Shown: positions 63,684 through 64,000 of the stretch, one piece after another | Layout: every line of letters begins with the position of its first letter | Numbering within the stretch: position 1 is the stretch's first letter | Origin: Streptacidiphilus albus JL83 | Lineage (GTDB): Bacteria > Actinomycetota > Actinomycetes > Streptomycetales > Streptomycetaceae | Assembly: GCF_000744705.1 (NCBI RefSeq) | Contig: NZ_JQML01000001.1 | Coordinates: 5,590,017-5,654,016, forward strand | Direction: 5' to 3' | Length of the DNA: 64,000 bases | Position numbers and translations under genes: made by a program | The notes under the pieces: generated by a model | What the model was told of the DNA's origin: nothing | Database searches by the model: none | The model's input: the letters and a program-made list of their open reading frames with translations, nothing else

Positions 63684-64000
63684 ATGACAGACACCAACAA
63701 GGGGACAACCATGGAAGCCAGGGCAGCGGCACGGTACATCCGTGTAACGCCCATGAAGGCCCGCCGCGTGGTGGACCTCATCCGTGGCATGAACGCCACG
63801 GAGGCCCAGGCGGTCCTGCGTTTCGCTCCGCAGGCCGCCAGCGTGCCGGTCGGCAAGGTGCTCGACAGCGCCATTGCCAACGCCGTGCACAACTACAACC
63901 ACAACAACGTGGAGTCGCTGTACGTCGCTGAGGCGTTCGTCGACGAGGGCCCGACCCTGAAGCGTTTCCGTCCGCGGGCCCAGGGCCGCGCGTACCGGAT
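63684..64000 (+). CDS. rplV: 50S ribosomal protein L22, C-terminus outside window
   Basis: Two starts are possible: ATG 63684 after GGAGGTG (used here) and ATG 63711 after AAGGGGAC, which matches the usual [20 protein letters not shown] start. The frame is open to the window edge at [13 protein letters not shown]22 lines the exit tunnel beside L4. Confidence 0.95.
   Translation, partial: MTDTNKGTTMEARAAARYIRVTPMKARRVVDLIRGMNATEAQAVLRFAPQAASVPVGKVLDSAIANAVHNYNHNNVESLYVAEAFVDEGPTLKRFRPRAQGRAYR

Overview
The window is chromosomal DNA from a very GC-rich actinomycete, most likely a member of the Streptomycetaceae (Streptomyces, Kitasatospora or Streptacidiphilus). The evidence is third-position GC bias throughout, GTG and TTG starts, a strongly acidic NusG extension, actinomycete-type r-protein sequences, and a gene order that follows the known Streptomyces secE-nusG-rplKA-rplJL-rpoBC-rpsLG-fusA-tuf region. 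I assign no species.

Layout. Positions 1-6160 hold unlinked accessory and housekeeping genes: an acetyltransferase cut by the window edge, yajQ, tRNA-Tyr, an AraC-type regulator with a TTA codon, an alpha/beta hydrolase, a second acetyltransferase and a cytosine-deaminase-like protein with a degenerate metal site. Positions 6164-7608 carry tRNA-Thr, tRNA-Met, rpmG and a pair of hot-dog (MaoC/HadAB-like) dehydratase subunits. Positions 7677-9821 are a self-contained TetR/efflux-pump unit with two matching operators. Next come murB, then add and aspC on the other strand, then tRNA-Trp, secE-nusG, rplK-rplA, a lipoprotein gene, rplJ-rplL and rpoB-rpoC.

Positions 27911-38231 separate rpoC from rpsL. 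They hold a helicase-associated protein, a DUF2786 protein, a probably acquired two-gene island (DUF3800 protein and a 738-residue unknown), a DUF2637 membrane protein and a DUF1707/DUF4190 protein. The str operon (rpsL-rpsG-fusA-tuf) follows. A large cell-surface glycan locus (43083-60031) lies between tuf and the S10 operon: two acyltransferases, three family-2 glycosyltransferases, two large polytopic membrane proteins, an epimerase, GtrA and DUF2304 proteins, the four dTDP-L-rhamnose genes and a MOP-type flippase. The S10 operon (rpsJ-rplC-rplD-rplW-rplB-rpsS-rplV) runs off the right edge.

How it fits together. Most of the window makes the transcription and translation machinery, with promoters, hairpins and attenuator-like structures at operon boundaries. 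The glycan locus probably builds and exports a rhamnose-containing surface polymer; its last operon runs directly into the S10 promoter. The most unusual observation is that the leaders of the rpsL and rpsJ operons each carry a small ORF with a good ribosome binding site, and both contain the same 24-nt element (one mismatch) at exactly the same distance from their ATG, encoding a shared T-[HR]-P-T-A-W-V segment. Second are the TetR operator pair, the lone TTA codon in the AraC gene and the unexplained two-gene island at 32317-35400.
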